From Caldilineaceae bacterium (GTDB lineage Bacteria; Chloroflexota; Anaerolineae; Caldilineales; Caldilineaceae): a stretch of 53,929 bases of DNA. A program made the position numbers and the translations under genes. The first letter of the stretch is position 1; every line of letters begins with the position of its first letter. The DNA is taken from positions 1 through 53,929 of the forward strand of contig JAGRCP010000040.1 of the NCBI GenBank assembly GCA_020433455.1, written 5' to 3'. Positions 27,413 through 35,814 of the stretch are shown here, in pieces. The notes under the pieces were generated by a model. That model was not told the origin of the DNA. It was given only the letters and a program-made list of their open reading frames with translations, and ran no database searches.

Positions 27413-28684
27413 CTAAAAGGAGGCCCCCAGGGTTGTGTCAGAAACGTGAAGACCGGCGTAGGGATCGATGGCGGCAGACGGTACTGCGTGCGCCTCCGCG
27501 TCCATAATCTGTTGAATTTTTTCCAGAGCGTCTTCGCTTTCGCGCAGCTCTGCAAGCTCAATGCTGACCAGGTCCTGAGTAAGCTGAATGTTGTGGCGCA
27601 ACAGCGCATGATAAAAATAATCGTAGTTGTTGAGCAAGCCCATACCTACCGACTCAAAACCGTGTTCGGCCACAGCCAGACGGCTGCCGTAGTACATGGG
27701 GTTAAAGCCGAACATATGGTAATCATCCCATTCAGGCTGAATCAGAATGATATCGACGTCAGGATACTTGATGCGCAGGTTTTTTATGTGATAGCGCACC
27801 CCGGCATGAAGCAGCGTGCGCACCGTTTGGTTGAGTACGGCTTGAATTCCGCGCTGGCCGATGTAGTGGGATTCGCCCAGGTCCGTGGTATCCAGCGGAA
27901 CCATGGGGTTGATGCAGACGACCAGCTTGGCGCCCGCCTCGATGGCCAAATCCAGGCTGGCTGAGCCGTGCAGCCCGCCGTCCAGATAGTCGCGGTCAAA
28001 AATGCGCACCGGGCGATAAAGAATGGGGACTGCGCTGCTGGCTGCCACCGCCTGGCTGATGGGAACGATGCGACGCCCGCCCTGGCCGAAGACGGCCCGC
28101 TTGCCGGTTTCCAGTTCGGTGGCGACGATGTAGAGTTCTTTCTCCAGCCAATCAAAACGATTGGAGCGCCCCGTCTCGGTCAGCACGCTGCGGACATAGC
28201 GTTCCAGCCCTTCGCCGCTGTAGAGGCCGTTGGGCAGCATACGCGCCAATTCCCACGCAATATCAGAGAGCGCAATATCGCCGCGGCTGACAAGCACATT
28301 ACGGGCAATATCTATGAGCGCGCCCGGCAGTCTGGTGGTGCGGCGCACCATGTCCAGCGGGTTGATCTGGAAAATATCGCGTACGCGTATGCCGTGAATT
28401 TCGGGATGGCGAGCGTCAATAACCTGAAGAATTTCCCGGGGCGACAGGCCATTGGCAATGAGAGACGTAACCAACGCGCCGGCGCTGGTTCCCACATAAA
28501 TATCGAAGTCATTGACCGTGTAGTCAACCAGCATGTCGTTGATCGCGCGCAGCGCGCCGATCTCATAGACTGCGCCGGTAATTCCGCCGCCGGCCAAAAC
28601 CAACGCGGTTTTCGAGCGCTTATCAAACATGCGCAATCCATTCATAGAAAGACCCGACCTGCTTCGTTGCCCATTGAGACTCAT
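27413..28684 (-). CDS. Patatin-like phospholipase
   Basis: A 423-residue cytosolic acyl hydrolase with the Ser/Asp dyad: oxyanion hole '[16 protein letters not shown]', nucleophile elbow G-T-S-A-G and catalytic Asp in '[12 protein letters not shown]'. The extended C-terminus (about residues 300-423) is larger than in minimal patatins, with '[24 protein letters not shown]'. GAGG lies seven bases before the ATG. It lies behind phaR, so a link to membrane lipid or polyhydroxyalkanoate turnover is possible. Confidence 0.92.
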   Translation of the reverse strand: MSLNGQRSRSGLSMNGLRMFDKRSKTALVLAGGGITGAVYEIGALRAINDMLVDYTVNDFDIYVGTSAGALVTSLIANGLSPREILQVIDARHPEIHGIRVRDIFQINPLDMVRRTTRLPGALIDIARNVLVSRGDIALSDIAWELARMLPNGLYSGEGLERYVRSVLTETGRSNRFDWLEKELYIVATELETGKRAVFGQGGRRIVPISQAVAASSAVPILYRPVRIFDRDYLDGGLHGSASLDLAIEAGAKLVVCINPMVPLDTTDLGESHYIGQRGIQAVLNQTVRTLLHAGVRYHIKNLRIKYPDVDIILIQPEWDDYHMFGFNPMYYGSRLAVAEHGFESVGMGLLNNYDYFYHALLRHNIQLTQDLVSIELAELRESEDALEKIQQIMDAEAHAVPSAAIDPYAGLHVSDTTLGASF

Positions 28685-28731
28685 AAGACGGCCTCGTTAT
28701 CACTTTGTTTTGGCGATCGCGATTTTGGCGA

Positions 28732-29364
28732 TCACTTTGTTGTGGAGGAAGGCAGCTCACTCTCTTCAGATATACTCTTTTCATCGGCGAGCTGCTCATC
28801 ATCCTGCTCCAGCATCTCCTCCAAACGCTGGGAGAGTACGGCCAGCTGCACCTGAAGCTTTTCCACATCCTTGCGCGAGGGCATATTGATCCAGTGCAGC
28901 ATCTCGGCAAAACTATCGTCGGCAAGCTGGCGGGCGCGTTCGATGTTGTTGCGGGCGTCTTCGATATCCTCGGCAATGCGTTCGGCGGCCCGGGCAGACA
29001 GACCGTTCACGCCGGGCTTCTCCTTCTTCGCCTCGTCAGGCGGGCTATCCGCCTCCGCCGCCTTATCCGCGGCAGGACGACTAATGCCCGCCTGAATGGA
29101 GCGGACCATCTGTTCCACCGTATCGCCGCCGGTACGAATCAGGTTGATGAGCAAATTGTGGGGAAGGAAGCCTGCGCTCTTTTTTTCCTGCTCCAGGATA
29201 ATCTGGGTCAGAGTCAGGGTAGTCAGATCATCGCCGCTTTCGTGGTCAATTACCTGCACATTATTGCCCGCCTGAATCAATTCCGTAATTTCATCCAGGG
29301 TGACGTAGCGCTTGGATTCAGTATTGTAGAGCTTACGATTTGGGTATCGTTTGATGACGAGCAT
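28732..29364 (-). CDS. phaR: Polyhydroxyalkanoate synthesis regulator PhaR-like
   Basis: A 210-residue protein whose N-terminal 60 residues (IKRYPNRKLYNTESKRYVTLDEI, given in parts: IKRYPNRKLYN, KRYVTLDEI) are the PHB accumulation regulator DNA-binding domain. Known PhaR proteins bind the granule polymer and repress phasin genes. The C-terminal half has an acidic, coiled-coil-like tail ('DVEKLQVQLAVLSQRLEEMLEQ'). No PHA synthase is in the window. A near-consensus promoter lies 53 bases upstream, so it begins its own unit with the patatin. Confidence 0.88.
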   Translation of the reverse strand: MLVIKRYPNRKLYNTESKRYVTLDEITELIQAGNNVQVIDHESGDDLTTLTLTQIILEQEKKSAGFLPHNLLINLIRTGGDTVEQMVRSIQAGISRPAADKAAEADSPPDEAKKEKPGVNGLSARAAERIAEDIEDARNNIERARQLADDSFAEMLHWINMPSRKDVEKLQVQLAVLSQRLEEMLEQDDEQLADEKSISEESELPSSTTK

Positions 29365-29416
29365 GGGAAAAAAGGTAAATCCAAATTAAATAATAAAAAC
29401 AAGTGAGAAGACGATC

Positions 29417-29446
29417 AGTATAGCATGCCTTAACGCAGCGCGTCAA
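29417..29446 (-). promoter_or_regulatory. Near-consensus promoter of phaR
   Basis: On the minus strand TTGACG (29441-29446) and TATACT (29417-29422) are separated by 18 bases. The start codon is about 50 bases downstream, with a T-rich leader and no strong Shine-Dalgarno sequence. Confidence 0.8.
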
Positions 29447-29462
29447 AATTTTTAAAAACCGA

Positions 29463-29620
29463 TTCTGCCGGGCGCTACGGAAAACTCCACAGGTCTCTCC
29501 GATGGGTTTGGAGAGAATGCGCCGATCCCAGAGAGACCTTCCGGAGGCTGCCCGGCAGCCCGCGACGGAAAGCTATATGGAAAGGCGCTTCAGCCTGTTC
29601 AGCGAAGCGCCTTGATTCAG
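29463..29620. other. Large nested-hairpin intergenic element
   Basis: The 29.46-29.56 kb part folds into nested perfect stems: CTGCCGGGC/GCCCGGCAG (9 bp), CGGAA/TTCCG (5 bp) and GGTCTCTC/GAGAGACC (8 bp). About 20 bases further on a 10-bp stem AAGGCGCTTC/GAAGCGCCTT (29582-29613) follows. This is more structure than a simple terminator needs. It may be a non-coding RNA, a MITE-like element or a strong terminator of the metallopeptidase gene. I recognise no known RNA family. Confidence 0.55.
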
Positions 29621-29646
29621 CATATTCCAATCGAGGAACAGGCTGC

Positions 29647-30348
29647 CTAATCGCGCCGTCCCAACAGAAGATAGGCATAATAGAGTACGGTCATAATGGC
29701 CTGGAGCGCGCCCGCGACATACGTCAGCGCCGCGGCATCCAGCATCCTGTCCACGCCTTTAATTTCCTGAGCTGAAACAATGCCGTCCTCAACCAGCAGC
29801 TTTTTGGCCCGTCGGCTGGCGTCGAACTCAACCGGCAGCGTAACGATGGCAAAGGCCGCGGTCAGCCCAAAGAGGATCAGGCCCAGCCAGGCAATGGTAT
29901 TGCCGGCCACGCTGTTCATAAACAGGCCGGCCATGAAGACAATCGGGCCAAGCCAACTGCCGATCCCAACCGTGGGCACCATGGCGCTGCGCAGGCGCAA
30001 CATGCTGTAGCTGGCCTGGTCCTGGAGCGCGTGTCCCGCTTCATGTGCGGCCACGCCCACGGCGGCAATGCTGGGCGTGCTGTAGACTGCATCGCTCAGG
30101 CGCAAGGTTTTGCTGCGGGGATCGTAATGATCCGAAAGCATGCCGTTCACCCGCTCTACGGGAACGTTCTGAAGGCCGTGGCTGTCCAAAATACGCCGTG
30201 CAGCCTGCGCCCCGGTCATGCCCGTGGCGCTGCGCACCTTCGTATACTTGTTAAAGGCCGACCGTACGCGGGATTGAGCCCAGAGACCCAATAACAGCGG
30301 CGGTAAGGCAAAGACAAAATACATGGGGTTAAAATACAATCCGCCCAT
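29647..30348 (-). CDS. YugP-type membrane zinc metallopeptidase
   Basis: A 233-residue membrane protein with the zinc-binding HEAGH motif (VAAHEAGHALQDQ, about residue 100), an N-terminal membrane segment (FVFALPPLLLGLWAQS) and three more hydrophobic stretches in the C-terminal half. These match the neutral zinc metallopeptidase family named after YugP. Its substrates are not known. It appears monocistronic, followed by a large hairpin element. Confidence 0.92.
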   Translation of the reverse strand: MGGLYFNPMYFVFALPPLLLGLWAQSRVRSAFNKYTKVRSATGMTGAQAARRILDSHGLQNVPVERVNGMLSDHYDPRSKTLRLSDAVYSTPSIAAVGVAAHEAGHALQDQASYSMLRLRSAMVPTVGIGSWLGPIVFMAGLFMNSVAGNTIAWLGLILFGLTAAFAIVTLPVEFDASRRAKKLLVEDGIVSAQEIKGVDRMLDAAALTYVAGALQAIMTVLYYAYLLLGRRD

Positions 30349-30534
30349 TGATTTATTTACTCCTTCTCGGACAAATCTCCGAAATGCGAACTGTTTCGCA
30401 CGACGTACTCACTGTACCACAAAATTATATAGAATTTCCTATACGTTTGATTAGCTTTCCGTTAGAGATAACCTTACAAATTCCTCCGGGAGGGTCTGGG
30501 GAAAACGCACCGCTTCCCGAGAGCATCGCCTCAC

Positions 30535-31125
30535 TCAGCGAATGATCTTTACCACATTCTCAGCCAGGGTGACACTGTTCATCTCGCCGATCCAAATGCC
30601 CTGGATCACGCCGTCGCCGTCAATAAAGAAGGTTGTAGGCAGGCCGCGCACGTTGTAACGATCGGCAACCGCCATGGAGGCGTCCAGAGGAATGGGAAAG
30701 GTAAGGCCCAATTCGTCTGCATAGCGCTGAACGGTCTCCGGATCCTCGGCTTGATCCACGCCGATGACCAGCACCTTGCCTTGCCAGCGCTCGGCCGCGG
30801 CCTGAAGCGCGGGCAGCTCCCGCCGACAGGGCGTACACCAGGTTGCCCAGAAGTTGAGCACGATGGGCGTACCGGCCTGCTCGGACAGCGAGAAGGTTCC
30901 GCCGTCCAGCGTGGCCAGCGTAAAATCGGGCGCGGGATGGCTGATGGCCGGCTCGGCCGCGCCGATGCCGTCTTCCTCGACAGCCGGAGCCCGGTGCCAC
31001 CAAATCCAGCCGCTCCCCAGGATGAGTAAAACGGGAAACAGGAGCAGCCAACCGTTGATTCGCCCGCCGGATGGCGCGGATTGGGGCGGCGACAGGTGTG
31101 CCTCTCCTGAGCTATTCATCGTCAT
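30535..31125 (-). CDS. TlpA/ResA-type membrane-anchored thioredoxin
   Basis: This 196-residue protein has a short cytoplasmic N-terminus, a membrane anchor (residues 25-43) and an extracytoplasmic thioredoxin domain with 'NFWATWCTPC' (Cys97, Cys100) and the cis-Pro region 'VRGLPTTFFID'. It is a second one of this type besides the CcmG at 5539. The start is placed at the ATG ending at 31125, which overlaps the end of the upstream acidic protein. The partner gene encodes a thioredoxin-like protein without cysteines. Confidence 0.9.
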   Translation of the reverse strand: MTMNSSGEAHLSPPQSAPSGGRINGWLLLFPVLLILGSGWIWWHRAPAVEEDGIGAAEPAISHPAPDFTLATLDGGTFSLSEQAGTPIVLNFWATWCTPCRRELPALQAAAERWQGKVLVIGVDQAEDPETVQRYADELGLTFPIPLDASMAVADRYNVRGLPTTFFIDGDGVIQGIWIGEMNSVTLAENVVKIIR

Positions 31126-31780
31126 TGTCTTCGTCCTCATCACTTTCGTCATCGCTCCGGATCTCTTCCAGGAGGCCCAAAATTTCATCCACGCATTCTT
31201 TATTCAGCCCCGAGTTATACCAGACGCGCATAGTATGAGTCAGTTCATCCAGCAGCGCTGCATAGGCAGTTTGCCCCGCATCACTCTCATCATCGGAGAG
31301 CGTATCGTACAGGGGATGATCGTCCAGCCAGGCTTGCAGCTTGACGTCCGCCTGCTCCGGCCGGGGACCCCACGTCTCCTGAAGGGCCCACTCCTCATCC
31401 AGAATACACAAGAGAGGCAGGTCGATCTCATCCAGATTGCCGGAAAGATCGACCTCTTCGAGCAACCCGTCCAGGAGAGTCAGATCATCATCATCGGTTA
31501 AAATTTGGAGGTTAATGCGCGGCGAGGCTTCGGCCATGCGCACCAGCAGGGGCAGTACCGCGACCGTATCCGGATCATCCACGCTAAGTAGGACAAGAAA
31601 GCGGAGGATGTCAGGGTAGAGGCTCAACCGCAGCTGCTGGTCGCCCGTGAGATGCACCTCGTCCAAACGGCGGCGAATCAAGTCGCTGTAATCGGAATCG
31701 AGCGCCAGAAATTCCACAAAGGACATGGCGGCAGTAAACGTCAATGACGTGACGTTGCGAACGAGAGAAATCTGTTTCAT
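31112..31780 (-). CDS. Acidic protein with a cysteine-free thioredoxin-like fold
   Basis: This 222-residue protein resembles the Thioredoxin_9-type family: 'LRFLVLLSVDDPDTVAVLPLLVRMAEASPRINLQIL' (parts: FLVLLSVDDPDT, LPLLVRMAEAS, RINLQIL), then 'DLPLLCILDEEWALQETWGPRP'. The position that carries the redox cysteines in the family reads SVDDPD here, so it is not a disulfide enzyme. The C-terminus is extremely acidic (SDDESDEDEDNDDE). It overlaps the TlpA gene start. The fold call is my reading of motifs and needs a profile search. Confidence 0.6.
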   Translation of the reverse strand: MKQISLVRNVTSLTFTAAMSFVEFLALDSDYSDLIRRRLDEVHLTGDQQLRLSLYPDILRFLVLLSVDDPDTVAVLPLLVRMAEASPRINLQILTDDDDLTLLDGLLEEVDLSGNLDEIDLPLLCILDEEWALQETWGPRPEQADVKLQAWLDDHPLYDTLSDDESDAGQTAYAALLDELTHTMRVWYNSGLNKECVDEILGLLEEIRSDDESDEDEDNDDE

Positions 31781-31894
31781 GGCAGGGCATCATCTCAAAG
31801 TAGACATGGAAAAGAAAAGGCTGCCGATCATCTTAACACAGCCGGTCATCCACGCCACAGCGCCCTGCCCCTCTGCCGGCGGAATACAAATTTG

Positions 31895-31903
31895 TGGTAA
31901 AAT
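31895..31903 (+). promoter_or_regulatory. Extended -10 promoter candidate of ctaA
   Basis: TGGTAAAAT fits the TGnTATAAT extended -10 form and lies 46 bases before the ctaA start codon. No clear -35 box is seen. Confidence 0.4.
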
Positions 31904-31948
31904 GCACAAAGCAGAATGAAAACTCCCAATCATCTACAGGAGCGTCTC

Positions 31949-32908
31949 ATGATCAATCGGCGTTTTGCCAACTTTGCCTGGGGGGTGCTGGCCTATAACA
32001 TCCTGGTGATCTTGTGGGGCGCATTTGTGCGCGCTACGGGCTCGGGCGCAGGCTGCGGCAGCCACTGGCCGCTCTGCAACGGTGAATTGATGCCCCGGGC
32101 GCCACGGGTGGAAACCCTCATTGAATATTCCCACCGCATTACCAGCGGCATTGCTCTCTTTCTGGTGATTGGGCTGATGGTCTGGGCCATACGCGCCTAT
32201 CCGCCGGGCCATCGGGTGCGCAAGGCTGCCATTGTCGCCACGATTTTTATGATTATCGAAGCCCTGGTGGGCGCGGGCCTGGTGCTGCTGGAGCTGGTGG
32301 CCTACAACGAATCCATCGCCCGGGCCTATTGGATGGCCGCTCATCTGATCAATACATTCCTGCTTTTGGGCGCGCTGACCTTGACCGCGGCATGGGCCAC
32401 GGGGCAACCCGGCATGCGACTGCGCAATCAGGGTGCGCTGCCCTGGCTGGGCGGGCTGGCGCTTCTGGCCATGCTGATCCTGGGTGCGAGCGGCGGCGTT
32501 ACTGCGTTGGGCGATACCCTGGCCCTCAGCGGTGGAATCGATCCCGCCGATTCGCCCTTCGTCGCCGAATTGGTCGGCATGAGAATCTACCATCCCCTGA
32601 TTGCCTTCGTGGTCGGCGGCACGCTGGCGCTGGCTGCATTCGCGGCGCTGCGCCGACATCCAACCGATGCGACCCGCCGGTACGTCTACATGTTGGGCGG
32701 CCTTTACGTCGCCCAATTGATGCTGGGCGCGCTCAATGTTGCGCTCAAAGCGCCGGTTTGGGTTCAGCTGGTCCACCTTCTATTGTCAAACCTGATCTGG
32801 ATTGTCTTGATTCTTCTTCTCGCCAACGCGCTGGCCGATGAAGAGCCGGTTACAGATAAGCACGAAAGCCCAGCCGCGGCACAGGCTCTACCCTTGCCCA
32901 GCCGGTAG
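31949..32908 (+). CDS. ctaA: Haem A synthase (COX15/CtaA family)
   Basis: A 319-residue integral membrane enzyme that oxidises the haem O methyl group to give haem A for cytochrome oxidase. About eight membrane segments are visible. The conserved 'FVRATGSGAGCGSHWPLCNG' loop with its cysteine pair and the haem-ligand His in 'LIEYSHRITSG' are present. The ATG at 31949 has AGGAG eight bases upstream; the open frame begins 11 codons earlier without one. Transcription ends in a 56-bp palindrome. Confidence 0.92.
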   Translation: MINRRFANFAWGVLAYNILVILWGAFVRATGSGAGCGSHWPLCNGELMPRAPRVETLIEYSHRITSGIALFLVIGLMVWAIRAYPPGHRVRKAAIVATIFMIIEALVGAGLVLLELVAYNESIARAYWMAAHLINTFLLLGALTLTAAWATGQPGMRLRNQGALPWLGGLALLAMLILGASGGVTALGDTLALSGGIDPADSPFVAELVGMRIYHPLIAFVVGGTLALAAFAALRRHPTDATRRYVYMLGGLYVAQLMLGALNVALKAPVWVQLVHLLLSNLIWIVLILLLANALADEEPVTDKHESPAAAQALPLPSR

Positions 32909-32927
32909 ATCGCTACAAGAATGAGCC

Positions 32928-32983
32928 AAACAGAAAGGGGGGCGGATGATCTGACGTCAGATCATCCGCCCCCCTTTCTGTTT
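32928..32983. terminator. Bidirectional terminator: 56-bp perfect palindrome
   Basis: Two perfect 28-base arms meet at the GACGTC centre with no loop: AAACAGAAAGGGGGGC... and its exact complement ...GCCCCCCTTTCTGTTT. It lies between the convergent ends of ctaA and the small membrane protein gene. T-rich tails on both strands fit two-way termination. Such length without any mismatch is unusual for a terminator. Confidence 0.85.
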
Positions 32984-33002
32984 GTTGTACGATCAAAACT
33001 GC

Positions 33003-33377
33003 CTATTCTTCCGCACCGGTCGGAACGCCTTCGGTCACGCCGGGCGGCCGCGGCTGCTCACGCTTGCGCGGGGCGGAGCGTCGGCTGGACGGCTTCAAGT
33101 TGATGTCAGACGTTAGGGAACGAACCGTAGCCCGAAAACCGACCACCGAACGCGAGCTGCGTATGACCGGTTCCACAACTGTATCGCCCACGAAGACGGC
33201 CGTATCTTTTAAAATGTTGATGGTATCGTACGCATCATCGACCATGGGCTTGATTTCACGACGCACGATCTGGAACAGGCGATAGACTTGCCAGATCAAA
33301 ATCGCCAGCAGAATATTCACGATTAGAACCTGAACGGCCAGTAAAATAATCGTAATATCGCGAATCGTTGCACTCAT
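33003..33377 (-). CDS. Small single-pass membrane protein, unknown function
   Basis: A 124-residue protein with an N-terminal membrane helix (residues 9-30), then an amphipathic helical stretch with 'IVRREIKPMVDDAYDTINILKD' and a basic C-terminal tail (SSRRSAPRKREQPRPP). The arrangement resembles DUF948-type proteins. It is convergent with ctaA. Function unknown. Confidence 0.7.
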   Translation of the reverse strand: MSATIRDITIILLAVQVLIVNILLAILIWQVYRLFQIVRREIKPMVDDAYDTINILKDTAVFVGDTVVEPVIRSSRSVVGFRATVRSLTSDINLKPSSRRSAPRKREQPRPPGVTEGVPTGAEE

Positions 33378-33497
33378 TCCGGAAAACTCCTGTTACGACA
33401 ATAAAATCCAGTTCAATTCAACCGCTGAAGCGCCCAATCTCGCAACGAAGGTCGGGTGGGGAAAGCCCAGAAATTATACCCCATCCATTGTATGTCC

Positions 33498-33773
33498 CTA
33501 ATCGGCCTGACGCCAAGCCCGAGCCACAATCAGCGCAAAAAGCGCGCCGAGGCTGCCTTCAACGACGTGCAGCTGGCCGATCTGCAAAACGGGAATGCGA
33601 ATGAGCTGACCCAACGCCTGCCCCACGGCGAAGCCGATGCAGGCGGCCGCCCAAAAAAAGAAAAGCTCTCCCAGGCTGCGCCCGCCCCAAAAATGAAATA
33701 CCCCGGCCAAGGCGGTTGCCAATAGAAAGCCCAGCAGCAAAGCCGGCGAATCAAGTCCCATATCCTGCCTCAC
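33498..33773 (-). CDS. Small membrane protein, unknown function
   Basis: A 91-residue protein with three hydrophobic segments ([39 protein letters not shown], and [14 protein letters not shown]). The GTG start overlaps the mnmA stop codon as GTGA; an ATG four codons later is the alternative. Co-transcribed with mnmA. I do not recognise the family. Confidence 0.7.
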   Translation of the reverse strand: MRQDMGLDSPALLLGFLLATALAGVFHFWGGRSLGELFFFWAAACIGFAVGQALGQLIRIPVLQIGQLHVVEGSLGALFALIVARAWRQAD

Positions 33774-34870
33774 TCACGGCTGATGACGCCGCCGCCCAGA
33801 CAGAGGTCGCCCTGATAAAAGACCGCGCCCTGCCCCGGCGTTATGTCCCGTTGGGGTGTGGCGAAACGCACATGGACCACGCCGTCGGCCTGAGGAAAAA
33901 GCCGGCAGGCAACGGCCTGCGCGCGATAGCGAATCTTGCATTCCGCCTCGGTCCCCGGCGCGACGGGCGCATCCAACGTCCAGTTGACATCCCGCGCCGT
34001 CAACGCATCCGTGCCCAACTCTCGGGCCGTGCCCACAATCAGCGTGTTCTGTGCGTGATCCAGCTCCAATACGTAGAGGGGCTCTGCGCTGCCGGCAATG
34101 CCCAGCCCTTTCCGCTGGCCGATGGTGTAACCGGGCAGCCCGGCATGCTCGCCGTAGACCACGCCTTGGCGGTCCATGATCGGGCCGGGGCGCATGGCCT
34201 CCCCGGCCCAATCGCGCAGAAAGCGCCGATAGTCGTCATCGGCAATGAAGCAGAGGTCCATGGAGTCATGCTTGGACGCGACGGGCAGCCCCCGGGCCGC
34301 GGCCATCTCCCGCAGCTCGCGCTTCATATAATGGCCTACGGGGAAAAGGACGTCCCCCAATTCCGCCTGCCCCATGACGCTGAGTACGTAGCTCTGATCC
34401 TTGCCCGGATCCACGGCCTTGAGCAGGTGAACCATGCCGTCCGCCTGGGTTTCCACCCGGGCATGATGCCCTGTAGCCAGATAATCCGCGCCCAGGGTGC
34501 GGGCATAATTGAGCAGGTAATCAAAGCGAATATGGCGGTTGCACGCCAGGCAGGGATTGGGCGTGACGCCCCGACTGTAGCCGTCAATGAAAAAATCGAC
34601 GACGCGCTGCTTGAAGGGTTGCTCCACATTGATGAGGTAAAAAGGAATATCCAGGGCATCGGCCACCTGGCGCGCATCGTGGACGCTCTCCAGGCTGCAG
34701 CACTTATTGGTGGAGCCTTCGCCCGCACCGGTTTCCGCCCACAGGCGCATCATCACGCCAATGACGCGGTAGCCCTGCTCGACAAGCAGGGCTGCGGCGA
34801 CGGAACTATCTACGCCGCCGCTCATGGCGACGACAACGGTGGCTGCGGCTGGCGAACTGGTAACGGTCAT
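33770..34870 (-). CDS. mnmA: tRNA-specific 2-thiouridylase MnmA
   Basis: A 366-residue enzyme that puts sulfur on C2 of the wobble uridine in tRNA Lys, Glu and Gln. The PP-loop '[18 protein letters not shown]', the catalytic Cys in '[17 protein letters not shown]' and the second catalytic Cys in '[17 protein letters not shown]' are present, followed by the C-terminal beta-barrel. Length matches the family. It heads a two-gene unit with the small membrane protein. Confidence 0.97.
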   Translation of the reverse strand: MTVTSSPAAATVVVAMSGGVDSSVAAALLVEQGYRVIGVMMRLWAETGAGEGSTNKCCSLESVHDARQVADALDIPFYLINVEQPFKQRVVDFFIDGYSRGVTPNPCLACNRHIRFDYLLNYARTLGADYLATGHHARVETQADGMVHLLKAVDPGKDQSYVLSVMGQAELGDVLFPVGHYMKRELREMAAARGLPVASKHDSMDLCFIADDDYRRFLRDWAGEAMRPGPIMDRQGVVYGEHAGLPGYTIGQRKGLGIAGSAEPLYVLELDHAQNTLIVGTARELGTDALTARDVNWTLDAPVAPGTEAECKIRYRAQAVACRLFPQADGVVHVRFATPQRDITPGQGAVFYQGDLCLGGGVISRE

Positions 34871-34874
34871 GAGG

Positions 34875-34921
34875 ATTAGAAATCAGGAACGAGAAATGAG
34901 AAATCAGAAACCAGGAATCGG
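34875..34921. repeat. Heptamer array upstream of mnmA
   Basis: Units such as AGAAATC/AGGAACG/AGAAATG/AGAAATC/AGAAACC/AGGAATC run in 7-base steps directly in front of the mnmA start codon. They belong to the same family as the arrays around ecfA. Confidence 0.75.
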
Positions 34922-35045
34922 GAGCAGGTTAACGGCCTGACGGCGATTTTAGATTCTGCATTGTACATGATCCGCACGCTTGATTCCCAGCCGGCGGAAC
35001 CTTCTCGCTTAAATCAATCAATTCAGGTGCGGTTCCGGCGGCCAA

Positions 35046-35804
35046 TCATCCTTCACAGGATTGAACGCAAAATTGCCAAAACCATTGGCTTTGGAGCCAA
35101 TCTTCCTCACCCTGAATCGTGATGGTCGCGTCGTAGCGTCCCGGCGGCCAGTTCGCGCCGTCGGCGCCCAGCGTAATGCCGGGGCAAGCCGGGTCATTCC
35201 CGCCGAATAAACAGTAAGGGGCCTGCTCCTCCGTCTTCTGATAGGAGCCGGCCGCGCCCACAACCTCAAAGGTGACGGTATCAATACCGAAACCGTCCTC
35301 CTTGACTGACCCGCGATCGTCGAACACCTTTACCCGCGCGGTCAGTTCATCCCCAAAGACAACCAAAGAGCCGTCTGTCGTGATGCGTATACCGGGCACA
35401 AGGACGGCGCGGCCAAACTCGCTGATGAGAATCTCACGCCCCTCTCCGACGCTGCCGTCCACAGGAATAACCGCTGCGACAATCGGCGTAGGCGTAGGAG
35501 ACGGCGCTTCCGTAAGCGCCGGGACAACCGTTGCAACAATCGGCGTGGGCGTGGGCGGCGGCTCTGTCGGCGCTGGAGCGGCCGTGGCGGGAATCGGCGT
35601 GGACGTAGGCGGCGCGACCGCGGCATCGTTGCCGCCTGCTGCCGCGGTAAGGGTCGCGGCAACGGCTTGCTCCTCTGCAACCCGGGTCGCAATGCGATCT
35701 TCCTCCTGCACGCGCCCTGAACCGCAGGCCGCCGGCAGGAACATAAGCATCGTCAGCCACAGCGCCAAGGCCAACGCGGGTAGCCCAATCTTCCTCTCGT
35801 TCAT
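35046..35804 (-). CDS. Lipoprotein with Thr/Pro stalk, last gene of the CHAT operon
   Basis: A 252-residue protein with a lipoprotein signal (LTMLMFLPAACGSG; the Cys would be lipid-modified), a Thr/Pro/Ala linker (TPTPIVATV repeated twice), and a C-terminal domain (about 120-252) with four cysteines ('YCLFGGNDPACPG', 'FCVQSC'). The start is the ATG ending at 35804, after AAAGGATTGATC. It lies 10 bases after the TPR gene and is probably in the same mRNA. The domain family is not recognised. Confidence 0.75.
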   Translation of the reverse strand: MNERKIGLPALALALWLTMLMFLPAACGSGRVQEEDRIATRVAEEQAVAATLTAAAGGNDAAVAPPTSTPIPATAAPAPTEPPPTPTPIVATVVPALTEAPSPTPTPIVAAVIPVDGSVGEGREILISEFGRAVLVPGIRITTDGSLVVFGDELTARVKVFDDRGSVKEDGFGIDTVTFEVVGAAGSYQKTEEQAPYCLFGGNDPACPGITLGADGANWPPGRYDATITIQGEEDWLQSQWFWQFCVQSCEG

Positions 35805-35814
35805 GATCAATCCT

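Noticed and set aside
28713-28720. HIP1-type octamer GCGATCGC
   Set aside because: A single copy in a short duplicated gap sequence is expected by chance in GC-rich DNA and gives no evidence for a cyanobacterium.
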